A stretch of 64,000 nt of DNA, taken from contig QKWP01000225.1 of the NCBI GenBank assembly GCA_003550325.1, positions 43,554-107,553 on the forward strand, given 5' to 3'. Shown one piece after another: positions 11,254-23,199 of this stretch. Under the pieces are notes generated by a model. It searched no databases. It saw only the letters and a list, made by a program, of their open reading frames with translations, and was not told the DNA's origin. Every line of letters starts with the position of its first letter. The first letter of the stretch is position 1. The translations under genes and the position numbers were made by a program. Source of the stretch: Gigaspora rosea (lineage: Eukaryota; Glomeromycota; Glomeromycetes; Diversisporales; Gigasporaceae).

Positions 11254-11738
11254 AAATATTCCCTGCAAATTTATTAATTATCTCTTATAAACAGTCATTG
11301 ATATAATCAACGATTTGATTAAATCATCGATTGAATCATTTTCTATGAAGACGTTTTATGCATATTGGATAATTCATTTATTATTATACTAATTTCTAAT
11401 GAATCATGATCACTCGATCATAACATTCGATCACCACATGCGTACCCGATCACTATTCACATGGGTATCGCGCAGCATAGTGACAATAAATAAAAAAAAT
11501 AATAATAAAAAATAAATAAAAAAAAAAAGAGAATTTTCGGTTTACATTACCCGCAGACACAAATTTTTCAAAAACCCCAAAGTTTTTTTTTGCCCCAATT
11601 CTTTTAAAACCAACATAATAATGTTTATTTTAATGATATTTAATGAATATAGTTAGAAATAATCGATATTGATTATCATAAATTAGTAAGCATTAAAATC
11701 GGAAAAATATTTAAGGGACATCGAACATTTCGGGATTA
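11254..11738. other. AT-rich non-coding stretch
   Basis: A-rich runs (about 11490-11530) and no supported coding sequence, RNA gene or bordered element. Confidence 0.4.
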
Positions 11739-12798
11739 GGCCACGCAAAGTTGATTTTTCGTTTTGCATTACATGGATTTCGAAATTTCAAAATTGAGAT
11801 GGACAGACGTTTTTTTTTTATTTTTTTTTTAATTTACTGCAAATAGAATAATGTTCACATTTAAGGTTATACAAGGTAGATTTTTCATTTTTGCACAACA
11901 AGGAATCAAAAAATTGGGCCGGCAGTCATATTTTTCCTATCAGTACCATCGGACAATTACGGGAATTAAGTCTCCATCGGGCAGGGATGGCAAATGACTT
12001 TAAATGACCCAAATGACTCAAATGACAAATGACCAGTCATTGCTCATTTCACGGCTTAAATGACTTAAGAAAGTCATTTAACTCTGGTTAATTGATTATC
12101 TAATAATTTTTAGCCAGTCATAATTGATTATTGTTCTCTGTAAAACGAAACGTTGCTAGATGCTATCCAATAAATATTATTACACGTCATAAATGGCTGA
12201 TGACCTCAAATGACCAATCTTTATTTGATAAATGAGTGGCATTTGTATTTTGGTTAAATAACTAAGTCATTTACCATACCTGTTGTAAAGCGACAATCCA
12301 ATTGAATCATATCAGGTATAAAGTAATTAAGAAAAAAACACAAGACAAAAGATAATGTATTAACCTTTTTTTTAAAAAAAATAATAATTTACCGATTACA
12401 AATTACATAAATCATTTTCGAATTTACAAATGGCATGTCAATTAATAATCGATGTGATTGGTAGGATGTTTATATGTAAAATGACCTAATGGCAAATGAC
12501 CCCGGTCATTTGGAAATGACTGTAGTCATTTGGTACGAGTCATTACCAAATGACCCAAAATTTGAATTACCTCAAATGACCGGTCATTTTGAGGTCATTT
12601 GAGGTCATTTGAAAAATTGGCAAATGACCAGATCATTTACCATCCCTGCCATCGGGTGACACAGATGAAACTAGCAGGAAAAATAGATGTCAAAAATCGA
12701 ACAATTAGTACAATTGGGATTTAAAAAAAAAAAAAAAATTGAAAATTGAAAAAATGGGACGGCGGGTAATGAAAACGAAAAATCAACTTTGCATGGCC
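11739..12798. mobile_element. Harbinger-type MITE (GGCCACGCAAAG ends) carrying a nested hAT MITE
   Basis: GGCCACGCAAAGTTGATT at the left after TTA (11736-11738); its complement ends GCATGGCC before TTA (12799-12801). Removing the nested insertion (11982-12648 plus one TSD) leaves about 385 bp, matching the sister copy at 2364-2712, whose sequence is uninterrupted at the insertion point. Confidence 0.85.
11982..12648. mobile_element. hAT MITE, TIR CAGGGATGG, 667 bp
   Basis: CAGGGATGGCAAATGA at the left and TCATTTACCATCCCTG at the right, flanked by a perfect 8-bp TSD CCATCGGG (11974-11981 and 12649-12656). Many CAAATGACC/GGTCATTTG copies fill both subterminal regions. Non-coding. Confidence 0.95.
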
Positions 12799-12959
12799 TT
12801 ATTTATAGGTCAGCGGGAATTTTTGGAGGTATGAGAATTGGATAACAAAAAAATAAAAAATAGCTCTCAGAGCCCGGGTGTTGCCCCGGGAATGAGTTTC
12901 TGATTTTTTTAGCTCTTAGGCATAAGTACCTGGAAATGAGATTTCAAATTTTATTCTGT

Positions 12960-13135
12960 GTATTGGCCTGGGTTTAATTTTAAATAAAGGCTCAAATAAA
13001 CCAGCTTGGGTTTAAATGAACCCGAATTGGTTCAAATGAACCAGTTTGGGTTCAAATGAGCTGATTAGGTGCAAATGAACCCAATTGGCCCAAGCGACTC
13101 TAAATTTGGTTCACTTGAACCAAAATTAATTGATC
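12960..13135. repeat. Cluster of GGTTCAAATGAACC palindromes
   Basis: At least six variants of GGGTTCAAATGAACC-type 14-mers over 175 bp, in the style of a hAT subterminal array, but no TIR or partner end was found. Confidence 0.5.
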
Positions 13136-13154
13136 TTTTTTTTTATTTCTTATA

Positions 13155-13403
13155 TGGGGCTCGTCAGTAGAAAGGGGGTAAAAAGTTTTTACCACTTTTT
13201 TTTTTAAATTTTAAATTAAAATAGTTCAATAACTACTATATCAAATTAAATAAAATTTTTTTTATTTTAATTTTATAACTACATATAATTAAAATAAAAA
13301 AAAATTATTAAATTTAGTTTAGTAGTTATTAAGATATTTTAATTCAAAGTCTAAAAAACTTTTACTTAGAAACTTTCTACCCCCTTTCTACTGACGAGCC
13401 CCA
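13155..13403. mobile_element. Tc1/mariner-type MITE, TIR TGGGGCTCGTCAGTAGAAAG
   Basis: 249 bp between TA dinucleotides (13153-13154, 13404-13405). Ends are near-perfect inverted repeats of about 30 bp (TGGGGCTCGTCAG / CTGACGAGCCCCA); the interior is AT-rich. Confidence 0.85.
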
Positions 13404-13460
13404 TATTTTTTATTACTTTTTAAGACAACTATCTTTCATTGCTAGTGCAATGACTGTGCA

Positions 13461-13755
13461 ATGCATTGCTACCCCTGATTGACCAATCATTTTGTTTGGT
13501 TTGATTTTATATTAATCAAAACAAAACAAATAGCAGCCAGGTTAGGTTAGGGTTTGGTAGAAGCAGTAATTAGATGACCTCCTAATCCAAAAAAAAAATT
13601 TGCAAGGAATTTTTTTTGCCAAGAAAAAATTGTAGTTTTATAGTCAAAATTTTAAGTTGGAAGCAATTTTTAAAAAAAATAGCTATTTTACTTCGATTTC
13701 ATATTATACCTGATCCTGCATCCTGATTGGTCAATCAGAGGATGGCAATGCATCA
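13461..13755. mobile_element. MITE with ATGCATTGC..TTGACCAATCA arms
   Basis: ATGCATTGCTACCCCTGATT pairs with AATCAGAGGATGGCAATGCAT at the right. The right arm reads TGATTGGTCAATCA. Borders are approximate. Confidence 0.5.
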
Positions 13756-13939
13756 CATTGGATGATAACTCTCATTTTTAATATATTTTTATATTTTTTT
13801 AATTTTTTTTATATTTAAGCTATATATTTATTTTTTATTTATCAAAATATTCATATTCAAGTCATCCATTCTCATTTTAGCAAAATCCTGTAATTTATAT
13901 AATTGAAAAATCTTAGTTTGTATAAGTTTATAAAGCTTA

Positions 13940-14153
13940 GGCTGTTTTTAGTTGATTTTAAGTAATGTTATTTCTTTTGCTTAACTGCTGCTGAAAATTA
14001 AACAAGCAATTACAACACAGCTAATCATGTGATTAATGTTGACCAATGAGATTTGATCAAATATTCTTGGAATGTATTTGTTTAATCCCTCTCTATCCCT
14101 CTTCATGCCTGAGCCTAAATATTATATTATCCTAATAATCAACTAAAACTGCC
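13940..14153. mobile_element. Harbinger-type MITE, TIR GGCTGTTTTTAGTTGAT
   Basis: 214 bp; TTA TSD at 13937-13939 and 14154-14156; ends GGCTGTTTTTAGTTGAT and ATCAACTAAAACTGCC. Confidence 0.8.
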
Positions 14154-14161
14154 TTATTTAA

Positions 14162-14484
14162 GACCATGCACATTATCCACTAACTTATTTTTTTTAATTT
14201 TTCAAAATTTTTAGTTTTTTTAGATTCAAATTGTGCCAATTGTTCAGCTTATAACATTTATTTTTTCATTATTCTCATCTGGTATCACCTGGTAGGAACC
14301 TTTCTTTCCTATAATTGCCTAATAGAACTGACAGAAAAATTTAACTGCTAATGCAATTTTTTGATTCATAGTTGTGCAAAATAAAAAATTAACTTGTATA
14401 ACCTTTGACATGAAAATTATTTTATTAATTTACAGTAAATTAAAAAAAATATGACCCTAAATGGAAAATAAACTTTGTATGGCC
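14162..14484. mobile_element. Degraded, reversed copy of the GGCCAYRCAAAG Harbinger MITE
   Basis: GACCATGCAC at the left; AACTTTGTATGGCC then TTA (14485-14487) at the right. The internal order (TTGTGCAAAATAAAAAATTAAC.. motifs) is the reverse of 11739-12798. Confidence 0.65.
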
Positions 14485-15125
14485 TTAATATTTGTTGATA
14501 TATGTGTATTGGTTGCTCAAATAAAACTTTATTATTTTTCAATACTTCATTGAGCATGTTAACTTTCTACTAACAAATTTTGAGTATAATTGAGTATAAT
14601 CAACTCTAAAAGCTTGCTATAATGAACATTAGTTCTATATAAAAGATTGACCATTTTATGACATTATGACCTACTCTAACTAAAAATATAAAATATGAAT
14701 GGCTATTAGTTTTAAAAAGAGAGCCTTAAAATGTTTATTATAAACAGTTGCTAAATTCAAGAGAATTGCCAAATGTTAATATTAAAAAGTAAAAAGTAAT
14801 AGTTACAAGCAATTGTTCAATGATTTATATTATTAGCCACTTGATCAATATTTTACCAATAAAAAATAAAATTGCATTTGACCAATAGTAACTTGAAAAG
14901 AAAATTAGTAAACCACTAGTAAACCTATATTATTTTGGATCTTAGATTATATTGATTACTGTAGTACTATCTCAAAATTTATTTCATATGCAAAATGATA
15001 GCTTTCTTGCAATTTCAAGAATTTGTTATCTTTTTAGTATTTCATAGTAGAATATGTCTGATTAGTTAGACCAGACTGATTATATTGATTATCTAATAAA
15101 AATAATCAGAATAAATTCATATAAA
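14485..15125. other. AT-rich non-coding stretch
   Basis: No open frame of interest, no TIR pair with a TSD, and no RNA gene recognised. Confidence 0.4.
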
Positions 15126-15283
15126 TACAGTTGATACTGTTTAAATGCATACTGTCTAAATGCATATACTGTTTAATTGCATACTATTTTATTTTTAACT
15201 TAGTTAATAATTATAAATGCATAATTTTCTATTTGCATAGATCCTAAAGAACTCTGATATAACTTAGAGGTTACTAAAAAAGG

Positions 15284-16553
15284 AGGTCAGCTAAAGCGGA
15301 GCGAGGTTTGATTGTCTACATGCATAATATCGATCAGTGAATGATTATCTACATTTATAAACAAAAGTTGGTACTGTATTTTTTATATCTTTTAGCAAAG
15401 GTTTTTCAACAGCTATGTAATTAAACTTAATAAAAATTTTTTTATTCAATTCTACAAGCTTGCAAAATTGGAATAAAAAAATATTCATTGGGTTTGACCT
15501 GGTAGTTATTGAGAAACATTAGTTTAAAGTTTAAAAAAAAATTATCGAAATCTTAAGAGAAATACAGATATATTATAGCTATGATTGTTTTTTAAAATTT
15601 AAATAAAAAAATTTCTCGATAATTACTGAACCAAATTCAATGAAAATTTTTTTATTTTAATTCTACAAGCCTGTAGAATTAATGCAAAAGAATATATCGA
15701 GTAGTTGTTGAGAAATATTGATTAAAACTTCAAAAAAATTTAGCTGCAACTTCTCTTTTATAGGTGCTAAAATTTAACGAAGACTATTCAACACATACTA
15801 ATCAAATTCGATCAATATTTTTTATTTTAATTCTATGAGATTATAGAACNTTTTTTATTTTAATTCTACAAGCCTGTAGAATTAAAGCAAAAGAATATAT
15901 CAAACTTGGATTTGTAGTTGTTAAGAAATATTGATTAAAACTTCAAAGAAATTTAGCTGCAACTTTTATAGGTGCTAAAATTTAACGAAGATTACTCAAC
16001 ATATACTAATCAATTTCGATCAATATTTTTTATTTTAATTCTATGAGATTATAAAACTAAATAAAAAAAAATATTGATCGAATTTTATCAGTTATATGCA
16101 AGTAATCTTGTTTAAAATTGAAGTATCTGTTAAAAAAAGCTGCAGTTAAAATTTTTTTTAGCTTTCAATAAATATACCTCAACAACTACCAATCCAAATT
16201 CGATTATTTTTTTATTTTAATTCTACAATTTTGTTGAATTATAATAAAAAAATTTTCATTAAATTTGGTTTGGTAATTATTGAAAAATTGTTATTTAAAT
16301 TTTAAAAAATATGATCGTAACCATATATCTCTTATTTCGATGATTTTTTTTAAACTTTAAACAAACTTTCTCAATAACTACCAGGCCAAACTCAATGAAT
16401 CTTTTTTTATTCCAATTCTGCAAGCTTGTAGAATTGAATAAAAAAAGTTTTATTAAGTTTAATTACTTAGCTGTTGAGAAACCTTCAATAATCATTCACT
16501 GATCTATATCATGCATGTAGACAATCAAAACTCGCTCCGCTTTAGCCGATCTC
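15284..16553. mobile_element. 1.27-kb inverted-repeat element, arms GCTAAAGCGGAGCGAG
   Basis: About 65-bp inverted arms (GCTAAAGCGGAGCGAG, TTTGATTGTCTACATGCAT, GATCAGTGAATGATTAT) at 15289-15354 and 16489-16545. The interior is built from ~200-bp imperfect repeats with small hairpins (TTCTACAAGCCTGTAGAA). An N at 15850 sits within these internal repeats. Confidence 0.7.
15850..15850. other. Single N, assembly join inside internal repeats
   Basis: The same TTTTATTTTAATTCTACAAG motif begins on the right of the N and again at about 15649, so copy number here is unreliable. Confidence 0.8.
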
Positions 16554-17024
16554 TAAAAAAGAGGGACGTCTAAAGCAGAGTAGATTTTTATAATAGATTT
16601 TATCGAATTAACTTTAGGGTTAGGATCATCTTAAGTTAGGATTAGAGAAATTCTTAGGTTATAATATATAAGCAAAATTGCCTTCCTGACATTTTTAATT
16701 AAAACACCAAGGTAGGTTTAGACTAGAGATGGGTTTGGTTAGCTAATAGTCAGCTAGCCGATCAGCTATAGCTGTAGTCGATGCAGTCAATTATAACGGC
16801 TTAGCTAACCGGTTAGCCGATACCAAATTTTTTATTTCCTGGCTGATAAATCATAATTATTATTTAATTCAGTATGAAGTATACAAATTATATAGAATTA
16901 TTGAAAGAAGTACTCTAGCATCTTCTATCTTCCCCAGGATTGCTGTTACTTTTTCACTGTCACTTGACTATGCCCAAAAACTTCAAGATCATTTTAAGTT
17001 AGCGCTAGGGTTCCTATAGGGCTT

Positions 17025-17395
17025 GATGTTAGCAAAATATAAGTAGAATTGTTCAAGGAATTTTTTTTGTTAGAGTGCGAAAGGAGATTTCTTATTCAAA
17101 TTTGAAAAAGTGAACATTTGTTTTGATCTTCTGCTTGTGTTATGTTACACCTGCTCTCATTATTTTATTGGCCAAAAATCACGTGATAGTGAAATTTTGA
17201 CAACTACCCCAAGAACACCTCCAAAAATTCTGCGCAACAAATCAGATTTCAAGATCAGGTATAATGTTAAACGATTAGAAAAATTTAAACTAAATTTTTG
17301 CTTTGTCAAAAATTGCATGTTTCTTGAATAAGAAACCACCTTTCATATTCTAACAAAAAAAATTCCACATCAAATTTTAGTATATACTTTGCCTT
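17025..17395. mobile_element. Nested MITE with GGAATTTTTTTTGTTAGA arms
   Basis: GGAATTTTTTTTGTTAGA..TTTCTTATTCAA at the left; TTGAATAAGAAACC..TCTAACAAAAAAAATTCC at the right. A 73-codon open frame inside (17110-17331) is not recognisable as a protein. Fragments of this family recur near 28580, 39340 and 52690. Confidence 0.6.
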
Positions 17396-17423
17396 CTAAG
17401 CTTGCTCTAACCTTACCCTAACC

Positions 17424-17607
17424 TAGTGTTGTTAGTCGAAATAATTTAGTCATTTAGGCATTTAGGCAAATTGAATTTAGGCAATTTCGACATTGTTATT
17501 TTTTTAAAAATTACTATTAAAAAATTAAATTGTTTAAATGTCTAAATGACTAAATTAATTTAGACAAATTTTGACATTAGCAAAAATAATTTCGACTAAC
17601 AACATTA
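17424..17607. mobile_element. 184-bp hAT MITE, TIR TAGTGTTGTTAGTCGAAAT
   Basis: TAGTGTTGTTAGTCGAAAT and ATTTCGACTAACAACATTA flanked by CCCTAACC (17416-17423) and CCCTAATC (17608-17615). Subterminal TTTAGGCA/TTTAGAC repeats. Confidence 0.88.
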
Positions 17608-18602
17608 CCCTAATCTTACCCTAACTCTAACTTAATGTACTCTAATAGTCTTAAATTCAATTGTTTTGATTTCACGTTACACCTGATCTCCAATTCTGAT
17701 TGGTTAATTTTTGGAGGTGTTCCTGGGGTAGTTAATTTTGACAGTTAAAAATTTGCCCTATTGTGGTTTTCAATAGGCCAAATGATCTACTGTACAAATT
17801 TGACCAGAATTAGATTGTTTTGAAATATAGATTGGATCTTCAATATTTTAATTATTTTGATTGGCTGTTTATAGCATGTGGCCCAAACTTTCTTTTTGCC
17901 ATAGCTAGGGTACTCTAATATGTATAACATATAAAAATATAATTATTTGGCACTTGTTTATATATTTGATTGTAAAAAATTGATCAAGTAATTTATCGGC
18001 TATAGCCGGCTATAGCTGGCTAGTAGTCGATAGTCAATGATAGCTGACCGATAGCTGACCTAGCTGACCAAACCCAACTCTAGTTTAGACTGCCATTTTT
18101 TGTATTTTTCAAGGTTTTCGTTTTGCTTTTTTGTTTGCATCGTCTAAGATCATCAAAATTCGATAATTTGATTGGCCAATTTTAAATGATTCTACTCCGC
18201 TTTAGATGACCCCTAAAAAAGGAAATTTTGTATAGAAATTCATTAAACATTGTATTTTTATATAGTAAATTTTTAAATATTGGTCTATTTTATACGCCTA
18301 TTTGGCTAATATTATACAAACTCAAATTTGAGTTGTATCAGAGTTCTTTGGGGTCCTATTTGCGTAATGCATAAAGAATTATTAATAAAATATAACTTAA
18401 TTGCATAAAATATTTTAAAAAAATTAACTTTAAATATGAATAGCTCTTGATCTAGTAATCTGTTTTATATAATTTAACTACCAAAATGATCAACTTACCA
18501 AGACAATTTTAATAAGCCCAAAATAGTTAAAATCCAATTTCAGGATCATAAGATTGTTAATAATATATATTACTTTATATCAAACTTTGTATATATTTAA
18601 TA

Positions 18603-19242
18603 GGGAATAGAAATTTGTCACACCTGCGACATGTCACACCCTGATTCCGACCAATCAAATTGCACGATTTTGTAAACAAAAAATTTTAAGTTTTAAAAAA
18701 TTAAAAATTTTACTAGTAATTTGTAAAAATAAATAAGCGATATCAAAATATATAATGTAAAATTTAATTCTGAACAACTTTTTCTAAGTCATAAAGATAG
18801 CTTATCTTAATAAAAAAATAACGTTTTATAAGAAAAAACAAAAAATTTGATCGTTAGCACATATAAAACGTTTTTTTTTACTAAAAATAATCTATATTTA
18901 CATTTAAGTATTACATGTAAAATTTTATGCTAAACAACTTTTTCTAAGTTAAAACATTAGATTGTTTTAGTAAAAAAAAACTTTTATATGTACTAACTTT
19001 GGAAATTTTTGATTTTTTTTATAAAACGTTTTTTTACTAAGATAAGCTATCTTTATAACTTAGAAAAAGTTGTTTAGAATAAAATTTTATGTTACATAAC
19101 ATGCTATTTTATATATATTTTACACTTTATTAAGTAAAATTTTAAATTTTAAAAAATAAAATTTTTTGCCTATAAAATCGTGCGATTTGATTGGTCGAAG
19201 CAGGGGTGCAACATGTCACGGGTGCGACAAATTTATTTTCCC
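18603..19242. mobile_element. 640-bp MITE with ~75-bp arms and 9-bp TSD (Mutator-like)
   Basis: GGGAATAGAAATTTGTC... and ...GACAAATTTATTTTCCC with perfect TSD TATTTAATA (18594-18602, 19243-19251). Arms continue through ATGTCACACC and GACCAATCAAAT. The flanks themselves form a looser inverted repeat (18456-18593 with 19252-19370). Confidence 0.88.
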
Positions 19243-19525
19243 TATTTAATAAATATAAAGTACACAAATTGTTAATGATCTTGTGATCCTGTAATTGGAT
19301 TTCACAGTTTTGGTTTATTAGAATTGTATCATTAAGCTGTCCAAAGTGAACTACTAGATCAATTCTATTTGTGTTTAAAGACAAATTATTAATAAAATTT
19401 TATTAATTTTAATTGGTTAATAATTAATACATTATGTAATTTATTTGAACTGTCTAATTGCATATACTGTCTATATATATATAAGTCTTTGACAGATGGT
19501 ATGCAATTAAATAGTATTGACTATA

Positions 19526-20778
19526 CATGCATCAGTTAGATTAGTTGGATCCATTTCTTCATGCATCTATTGTTCATTTTTTTATTTTTTTTTTATAAAT
19601 AAACCAATTGATAACAAGTCTCAAGTCTTGAAGTTGATTTTCTATTTTATTAATCACCTACTCCTAAGGTGTAAAAGTTCTCTTGTAGAAATAACCAACC
19701 TTTACTCTGCCATTAGCCCAATTTAAATACATCCTTCAATAGGTTGTTTATATTTATTAAGTTTTGTAATTGAATTGGATTAGTCCTAAAGTTTACTTTT
19801 CTAGTTAGTTTCTTTTTACTTTTTTTTTTATCTTTGATAGTTCTGTTATATGCTTTTTTAGCAGTTTTAGTAAGATATCTTTTTTCTGTTTGTTTCATTA
19901 AAATGGATTTAGTTTTATTAGTTTTTAGTTTGACAATAAATTCATACATATATATTTACTAATTTATAAAAATAGCACTACTTGACTTTCTATATAAATG
20001 CCCAAAAATAACCTGCCACACTAGTATACTAAGCTATTAGAGACTCTGTGAATCACTAGTACTACAAAAAGTGCACTCCTAGTATAGGAAATAAACTTCA
20101 ATAGGGTAAGAAAATCATACTAAAACTAAAAGAGAAATATAAAATAGAGAATTGGAAAGAGCAACTAAAAAAAAGCCAAAAAACAACCCAATAAGAAGAA
20201 AAGTAAAAAAAAATAAAAGCTTCTATTGAAGAAATAAGTGTGGTTAGAGAAGTAAATAATACTGTACAGAGAAACACTTTGTCTAAGTATTATATATTTA
20301 TTATAAAAAAAAGAAAAGAAAACTATGCCTAAAGAATATTCTAGTAAGAAATTTTATAATGGATTTTTCTTTAATTTATCTTATATATCATTTATTGTTA
20401 TTTTGCAAAGCTCAAAATTCACTCATAACTTGATTCCAATTAGGTAGATGCCTTTCCAAAATTGATAAAGTAAATATTGTCAACCTTTTTGAGAGATAAG
20501 CAAAATGCCCATTTTGGTAAAATTTCAAAAAGCCAAAGAGGTGGTGAGGAGATTTATCAACTTGGAAGAAAAGTAAAAGTATATGTTTTGCTGAATAGTA
20601 TATTTAACCAAAAATAATCTTTCTAACATTTGATTCAGTTATTTATATATTATTAAAGGGTTGCATTATTGCATAATCTATTAATCCAAATATGGTCATT
20701 GGCATAAATAATTAATTCAGTGGGTTTATTAGAATTGCAGAATATTAGTATAGTTTGGATTAGCTAATTGGTCTAGAA
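19526..20778. other. Non-coding AT-rich interval
   Basis: A Lys-rich minus-strand open frame (19713-19949, 78 codons) shows no domain and I do not call it. No bordered element is seen. Confidence 0.4.
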
Positions 20779-20905
20779 TTATGTGTAAAATACCTATTCT
20801 AAAATTATGCCATACTGATTAGCTATAATTCCTAATCTAACCTTAATATATAAAACCAATGCAGTATAGTACAGATTTTAAAATGAGTATTTTACACATC
20901 AAATC
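20779..20905. repeat. Small inverted-repeat element, TGTGTAAAATAC arms
   Basis: TGTGTAAAATACCTATTCTA at the left and its approximate complement (GAGTATTTTACACA) at the right; probably a MITE, TSD not found. Confidence 0.5.
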
Positions 20906-21364
20906 TACAAATTTAAATTTGATTATACTAATTATCTAGTCTTTTAGAGTAATCAAAATGTGATGATATATTATATATTTTGATATCACAAGCCTACCCA
21001 TTGTATAGACTCTTGTGTGACAAAATAGTGCAATTTGTTCTTTACACAATTTTAAACTATTCTTTAAAAAGGATAAATATGATCTACTGTCATAGTTAAA
21101 CCAAAAACTTTTTCTAATAATTTTAATTGGCTTATTATACTTACTAATTTTATTCTATCTTGAAACTAGATTTTCTCCTATAATTTATAAGACTTGAGAA
21201 TATTTATATATTAGAATATACTTGAAATTTGTTTTTGATACAACTAAATTATTTATTGTACTACCCTAACTAAGATTTGATAACCATGGCAATAAGATTT
21301 GTCAAATTTATTAAATTTTTTCTAGAACATATTAATTATGTATGTACTTTGTAACTTATATATT

Positions 21365-22860
21365 CTCAATATTCTTTATTTGTTATTAGGATATTGATAT
21401 ATATTAAACAAAAAATCAAAAAAAGCTTACAATTCTACATATAGTTCATAATATATCATCTTAAAAACTGCTATAAAATCATTTAAACATATATAACTGA
21501 TAAATTACATTTGTTGAAATCATTTTATTGAGACATGCTTTTTGAAAAAAAAACTTGGCAGTAAAATGAACTTTGGTAAAACAAACTGTAGGTAAAGTGA
21601 ACTTGTCAGTGAGTTTTGTAGATGAAATGTTATGCTAGTGAAGTGATTGTTAATGAAATAATACGAACCTAATATTGTATATATTTTCTTTTAGCCTATC
21701 TCTAATAGAATTTTTTACTAATATAATTCATAAAGTAATTTCATATCTTTACTACTTATAACCTATTGTAAATTATTGTGTCTATAAAAATAAAAATATT
21801 TAGTTCTGAATATCTTGGCATGTATTAACTTGATACAAAGACATTTTAATTGCTTCAAAATAGTTAATAACAATAAAATTCAAATTTAACTCAAAAATTA
21901 TATTTTAATTTATAGATATACTAGTTCAGAACAGTGTTTGAATAAAACCTCTTCCCAAAGTCTAAAACATTTCAGACCTGGAATTTTAGTATCGTCCAAA
22001 ATCTAAAACTTTCAAATTAGCAAAACTTCTAAAAATAGCAAAATTTATAAAATTAGAGATAAAACTTCTGAAATACCTTGAAAATTTTTTGGCATTACGT
22101 GTAACCGATATTATTATANTAGTTCATAATATATCATCTTAAAAACTGCTATAAAATCATTTAAACATATATAACTGATAAATTACATTTGTTGAAATCA
22201 TTTTATTGAGACATGCTTTTTGAAAAAAAAACTTGGCAGTAAAATGAACTTTGGTAAAACAAACTGTAGGTAAAGTGAACTTGTCAGTGAGTTTTGTAGA
22301 TGAAATGTTATGCTAGTGAAGTGATTGTTAATGAAATAATACGAACCTAATATTGTATATATTTTCTTTTAGCCTATCTCTAATAGAATTTTTTACTAAT
22401 ATAATTCATAAAGTAATTTCATATCTTTACTACTTATAACCTATTGTAAATTATTGTGTCTATAAAAATAAAAATATTTAGTTCTGAATATCTTGGCATG
22501 TATTAACTTGATACAAAGACATTTTAATTGCTTCAAAATAGTTAATAACAATAAAATTCAAATTTAACTCAAAAATTATATTTTAATTTATAGATATACT
22601 AGTTCAGAACAGTGTTTGAATAAAACCTCTTCCCAAAGTCTAAAACATTTCAGACCTGGAATTTTAGTATCGTCCAAAATCTAAAACTTTCAAATTAGCA
22701 AAACTTCTAAAAATAGCAAAATTTATAAAATTAGAGATAAAACTTCTGAAATACCTTGAAAATTTTTTGGCATTACGTGTAACCGATATTATTATAAAAT
22801 TTTAATTATCAAAATAAAAAAATTCACCCACAATATGATTTAACAATAATATTTATATAT
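21365..22860. repeat. Two CpG-poor copies of the 6230-6990 repeat, joined across an N
   Basis: 21442-22118 and 22120-22796 appear identical (offset 678) on either side of N22119; unmerged assembly overlap is the simplest reading. Both differ from 6230-6990 mainly by C-to-T and G-to-A, and both carry a MITE of the 45021-45336 family (about 21535-21665). Confidence 0.85.
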
Positions 22861-23199
22861 TGTATTTATTCCATGGGTATTATGTAACAACCCATGCTTT
22901 TTATTTTAGATTATTCTAACTGGTCTATATAAAAATCACCTTTTTCTTCTAGGTTATTTTCGCTGGTCTATATGAAAATCACAAAATTTTTGTATAGACT
23001 GGGTAAAAATAATTTTTATAATATGTTATCAAAATGAATTAAGATTTGGTTTTAAAATTATAGCAGCAAAAGTACTATTTTTATTTAGGGAATATGTTTT
23101 TGTGCACCTGCACAGTTATGCACCCCTCGGCAACTCATCACCGATCACTAATAATCAAAAAAGTTTTTTTTATTAGATTATTTATTTGTTTTTTTTAAG

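Larger units (their letters stand above)
16724..18082. mobile_element. hAT-like element, TIR TAGAGATGGGTTTGG, 1.36 kb
   Basis: TAGAGATGGGTTTGG.. and ..CCAAACCCAACTCTA with a perfect 8-bp TSD GTTTAGAC (16716-16723, 18083-18090). The MITE at 38595-38870 shows the empty target (gtctatac near 38737). Subterminal TAGCTGAC/TAGCCGGC repeats. It shares its TIR with 654-3036 but has different subterminal repeats. Confidence 0.9.
16563..18213. mobile_element. MITE of the GGGACGTCTAAAGCGGAG family, interrupted
   Basis: Left end GGGACGTCTAAAGCAGAG; right end CTCCGCTTTAGATGACCCC. The intact short relative is 38595-38870. Most of the extra length is the nested hAT-like element 16724-18082. Confidence 0.7.
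15126..19525. mobile_element. Outer Tc1/mariner-like element, heavily invaded
   Basis: TACAGTTGATACTGTTTAAA at the left and a right end whose complement is TATAGTCAATACTATTTAAT, both followed by TGCATAC-type repeats. Inside lie at least six further elements (15284, 16563, 16724, 17025, 17424, 18603). Borders rest on an imperfect TIR, so this is moderately supported. Confidence 0.45.

Noticed and set aside
19713-19949. Lys-rich 78-codon frame
   Set aside because: No recognisable domain, no neighbouring exon, AT-rich composition.
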